In this document: one piece after another, positions 62,037-64,000 of the stretch
How positions within the stretch are numbered: the stretch's first letter is position 1
Layout: every line of letters starts with the position of its first letter
Assembly (NCBI RefSeq): GCF_024204665.1
Contig: NZ_CP100357.1
Span: 62,001 to 126,000, forward strand
Reading direction: 5' to 3'
Source: Natronosalvus rutilus
GTDB lineage: Archaea > Halobacteriota > Halobacteria > Halobacteriales > Natrialbaceae
DNA: 64,000 bases
Translations under genes and position numbers: made by a program
The notes under the pieces: generated by a model
Databases searched by the model: none
What the model was told of the DNA's origin: nothing
What the model saw: only the letters and a program-made list of their open reading frames with translations

Positions 62037-62147
62037 GTGCTGACTTGATCCTCTGTATGCAGCAGCCTCGAGCTGCCAGAAAAACGATAGTCTGCTGAGC
62101 TGGTGCTGCATACAGAGCGCGAATGTCGCACGAAGTGGGAGCCAATC
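62037..62147 (+). repeat. head-to-head paired dyad with flank
   Basis: Cores at 62037-62065 (inverted) and 62103-62131 (direct), spacer with AGAAAAACGATAGTCTGCTG, right flank GAAGTGGGAGCCAATCT as at 37560. It lies between the converging 3' ends of the PiT and zinc-ribbon genes. Confidence 0.65.
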
Positions 62148-62318
62148 TCTAAACTGACACTTCATGTTGAGTGAAAACACCTGACATGTACTTATATATT
62201 GTGTGGTTATCTGAGTGAAAGGAACCCTGCACAGTCTATGGTTTGTGTTGCACTTTCTAACCACCGTTCTATTCAGGGAAGACGATACGTTCAAGAAAGA
62301 CCTTGATCAATCAGGTAT

Positions 62319-62507
62319 CTAATCCGGTCCAGTTTCATCGGCTTCGAGCTTCAAAGCTATTTTTTTGAACACGGCATTCTCACACGAACATCCGTTCCTC
62401 CCGATCGGGAGGACCGTTCCATCGGGTTTCTCTCGTGCGGCATACATTGAGCCACACGTCGTACAGAGCGCTATTGTCCGAGTATCTTCCTTACCAGTGT
62501 TACTCAT
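62319..62507 (-). CDS. small zinc-ribbon protein, paralogue
   Basis: A 62-residue protein (MSNTGKEDTRTIALCTTCGSM...). CTTC and CSCE give a zinc site. It shares TRTIA.C..CG..YAA...PDGT..PIG...GC.C with the protein at 37229, so the two are clear paralogues in one window. Function unknown. Confidence 0.65.
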   Translation of the reverse strand: MSNTGKEDTRTIALCTTCGSMYAAREKPDGTVLPIGRNGCSCENAVFKKIALKLEADETGPD

Positions 62508-62673
62508 ACCGTTACACTTCCAGGCCGTAGTAGAGACCGATTCGTGAAGGCATAAAACGTGAACCCGGCAATTTCAGGGCATCATTACAGTTGATTGGCT
62601 GATCGTTATTCACTAACCATTGTGTATCATGCCGTTTGGCTTTATTTATTGCACCGATATTGTGAAACAGATA

Positions 62674-62862
62674 ATGGCAATTGATTCGCCTACCTCCAAG
62701 GCAGAGTTAGCACAAGCGCTCACCACCCCCCTACAAAGCGCATACCGGAACGGTGCAGAAGTTGCTACAGGGAGCTACGCGCAAATCCATCACGATGGCT
62801 CCGACGCCAAATATATCCGAGTCCAGTCCTACTCTGGGACGTGGAACTATGACAGCGACTGA
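62674..62862 (+). CDS. small hypothetical protein upstream of HalOD1
   Basis: A 62-residue protein (MAIDSPTSKAELAQALTTPL...YSGTWNYDSD) with a helix followed by strands. Its 3' end overlaps the HalOD1 start at 62849 by 14 bp, which suggests translational coupling. An upstream TTG/ATG extension is possible. No family is recognised. Confidence 0.5.
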   Translation: MAIDSPTSKAELAQALTTPLQSAYRNGAEVATGSYAQIHHDGSDAKYIRVQSYSGTWNYDSD

Positions 62863-63112
62863 GTCGGTTCAGACGCGATATGATTGGTCGGATGTGGACC
62901 CGAGCATGGCCGTCATCAATGCGCTTGCTTCACTGGAAGACGTACGGCCAGTTAATCTCTCAGACGAAGTGGACGGTACCCTATATGATTTTGTTGACCC
63001 AGAAGCGCTTGATGCACTTGTTACCGACAAGAGCACGATCTCGATTTCGTTCATGATCACTGAGTACGAGGTACACATCGACGGAGACAAGTTGCAAGTC
63101 TATTACGAGTAA
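62849..63112 (+). CDS. HalOD1-domain protein
   Basis: An 87-residue protein (MTATESVQTRYDWSDV...) with the HalOD1 core DPSMAVINALASLEDVRPVNL...LYDFVDPEALDALV...SISFMITEYEVHIDGDKLQV. It is the second gene of a coupled pair. It is closest to the protein at 48296. The output role is inferred from the family name only. Confidence 0.7.
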   Translation: MTATESVQTRYDWSDVDPSMAVINALASLEDVRPVNLSDEVDGTLYDFVDPEALDALVTDKSTISISFMITEYEVHIDGDKLQVYYE

Positions 63113-63153
63113 GAGGGCTATTGGAGATCTCAGCGGTCAGTTCGTATCTGTGT

Positions 63154-63266
63154 GTATCAGTTGGTTCCGGCCTGGGATTGTGAAACAAACGAATCTGCTG
63201 TGCTGCATCTATGCTCTATATGCAGCAGGCACCTCCTGTCAATTTCTAAGTGCTTCAACAAAATCT
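63154..63266 (-). repeat. repeat family, complete right-end copy
   Basis: The flank ATCAGTTGGTTCCGGCCTG..AACGAATCTGCT, core GTGCTGCATCTATGC..TGCAGCAG (63200-63228), then GTCAATTTC and an outer end TGCTTCAACAAAATC (63266). It is the most complete right-end copy in the accessory half and is the last member of the array. Confidence 0.6.
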
Positions 63267-63400
63267 ATCCACTCTAACTACACGACCTGCTCATGGCTCA
63301 AACTGGCCTAGTTAGGGACTGGCTCTCTAGCCAGCATATCGGTCATCAAGACACCCGTGAGTACCATATCACAGGTGCGCTGAACAGTATAACCTCGAAG

Positions 63401-63631
63401 TCACCGGCTCTCGTGGTCGACGTCGGCTTGAGCGTGCTCCTCGAGTAACCGTTGAATCCCGGCTCGGATCGCCTGGCTCCGGATGTGGTAGATATCGGCG
63501 TCGACGAGCGACTCGAGCGCTTCGAGCTGTTCATCGGTCGCACGGAATGTGACCCGATCGAGCGTCTGACGGGTCTCCAAGCGGGAGTGAGCCGGTTCGG
63601 GAATGACGTCATTGGAGGACTGCGATGCCAT
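63401..63631 (-). CDS. ribbon-helix-helix (CopG-like) regulator
   Basis: A 76-residue protein (MASQSSNDVIPEPAH...). The RHH core is DRVTFRATDEQLEALESLVDADIYHIRSQAIRAGIQRLLEEH: one strand and two helices that dimerise to bind an operator. It could be an antitoxin or a plasmid regulator; no partner gene is adjacent. In-frame upstream ATGs exist but add unlikely sequence. Confidence 0.75.
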   Translation of the reverse strand: MASQSSNDVIPEPAHSRLETRQTLDRVTFRATDEQLEALESLVDADIYHIRSQAIRAGIQRLLEEHAQADVDHESR

Positions 63632-64000
63632 CGTTACCGCCCCTCCCGTTCGAGGTTTGGAGACCATACCTCTCTCGTGATGTGAGCGACGCAGGTACTC
63701 TCGGAAACCATGTGGATGGAAGGGCATCGACGGCAAAAAGGACTCGCGTAGTACGGTGAAAGTGAACCTGCCTCGTGTTCATCGATGCACTAGTATCAGA
63801 CCACACCCCGTTCGCATAGTCGCCCGAGACGATCCTACCGCTGTAGGTCTGATCATGCACTTCACCCCACCATAATTCGGGCCAGTATAGTCTCCTATTG
63901 GCTGTGACCTCCACTTTCGTCCCGAGGCGGACTGTTTCAACCCAGTACAGCGAACGAGCGCGTATGCTCTCGTGCGAGTGGCGTGACTGCGACCTGACCT
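63632..64000. other. window end without a supportable gene
   Basis: A leftward open frame (63609-63914) overlaps the regulator and has weak coding character; its first 45 residues (with YWPELWWGEVHDQTY) could be a fragment of an unidentified protein. No repeat or promoter can be placed with confidence. Confidence 0.3.

Noticed and set aside
31584-63266. CRISPR array
   Set aside because: The repeated dyads are irregularly spaced by hundreds to thousands of bases, occur in both orientations and have genes between them; no Cas genes are present.
63900-63950. GTTTCAACCCAGTAC resembling part of a CRISPR repeat at the window end
   Set aside because: It occurs once, with no second copy at CRISPR spacing before the window ends.
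1-64000. Transposase or integrase gene for the repeat family
   Set aside because: No DDE, HUH, tyrosine or serine recombinase motif was found in any supported gene, although the ends look IS-derived.
1-64000. Replication initiator (Orc1/Cdc6 or RepH type), rRNA or tRNA genes
   Set aside because: None could be recognised; the only replication-type genes are the primase pair.

Overview
This window comes from a haloarchaeon (extremely halophilic archaeon). Nearly every protein is strongly acidic. The recognisable families are haloarchaeal: Bat/HTH_10-type regulators, HalOD1 domains, DUF7344-like ArsR-type regulators, SPW-repeat and SHOCT membrane proteins, Tat/lipobox lipoproteins and tiny CxxC zinc-ribbon proteins. 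No rRNA, tRNA, chromosomal housekeeping operon, transposase, integrase or replication initiator is visible. The content fits a plasmid, megaplasmid arm or large integrated element; this is inference.

Layout. (1) 0-8.1 kb is a mosaic. Small plasmid/virus-type genes (3.05-6.87 kb, tightly overlapping) lie between two cassettes (1068-2677 and 6896-8147). Each cassette is one lipoprotein gene bracketed by inverted ends that look like IS6-family termini, with no transposase. (2) 8.3-15 kb holds small genes and candidate conflict systems: an AT-rich two-gene unit (a protein of unknown family plus a beta-CASP metallo-beta-lactamase nuclease with C-terminal helix-hairpin-helix motifs), a winged-helix/TumE-like pair, a SWIM zinc-finger protein and an intact HicBA pair. 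A separate frameshifted HicB relic lies at 6.7 kb. (3) 15.86-31.39 kb is one long minus-strand block of ten genes that looks like an archaeal conjugation machine: small TM subunit, large glycosylation-site-rich surface protein, VirB6/TrbL-like channel, membrane AAA+ ATPase, PrgI/VirB3-like protein, VirB4 partner, VirB4 ATPase, VirD4-like coupling ATPase, then a small-subunit (AEP) and a large-subunit (Fe-S) primase. Most junctions overlap or abut, so the genes are probably co-transcribed and transfer is probably coupled to priming of the incoming strand. (4) 31.4-63.3 kb is accessory: transporters (TauE/SafE, PiT), a regulator cluster, M24 peptidase, alpha/beta hydrolase, aspartoacylase-like enzyme, sensor kinase and a copper-handling block (Csp-type Cys-rich four-helix protein, YHS permease, two Met-rich SHOCT proteins, multicopper oxidase, DUF302 protein, CopB-type P-ATPase).

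The most striking structure is a dyad repeat (left arm GTGCTGMATACAGAG, right arm GARTGYVGCAC) with about 23 recognisable copies. None lies in the conflict/transfer region 8.2-31.6 kb. Four form the ends of the two lipoprotein cassettes. The rest punctuate 31.6-63.3 kb so that nearly every transcription unit or small gene block is separated from the next by a copy. Five copies are head-to-head pairs of about 95 bp, and four of those sit between converging genes. The accessory half therefore resembles an array of repeat-delimited cassettes.

Decay is visible: a frameshifted HicB, a one-base frameshift in the YHS permease, an N-truncated DUF1643 gene, and a Bat-type gene broken into two oppositely oriented halves with an SPW-protein tail fused onto one half.
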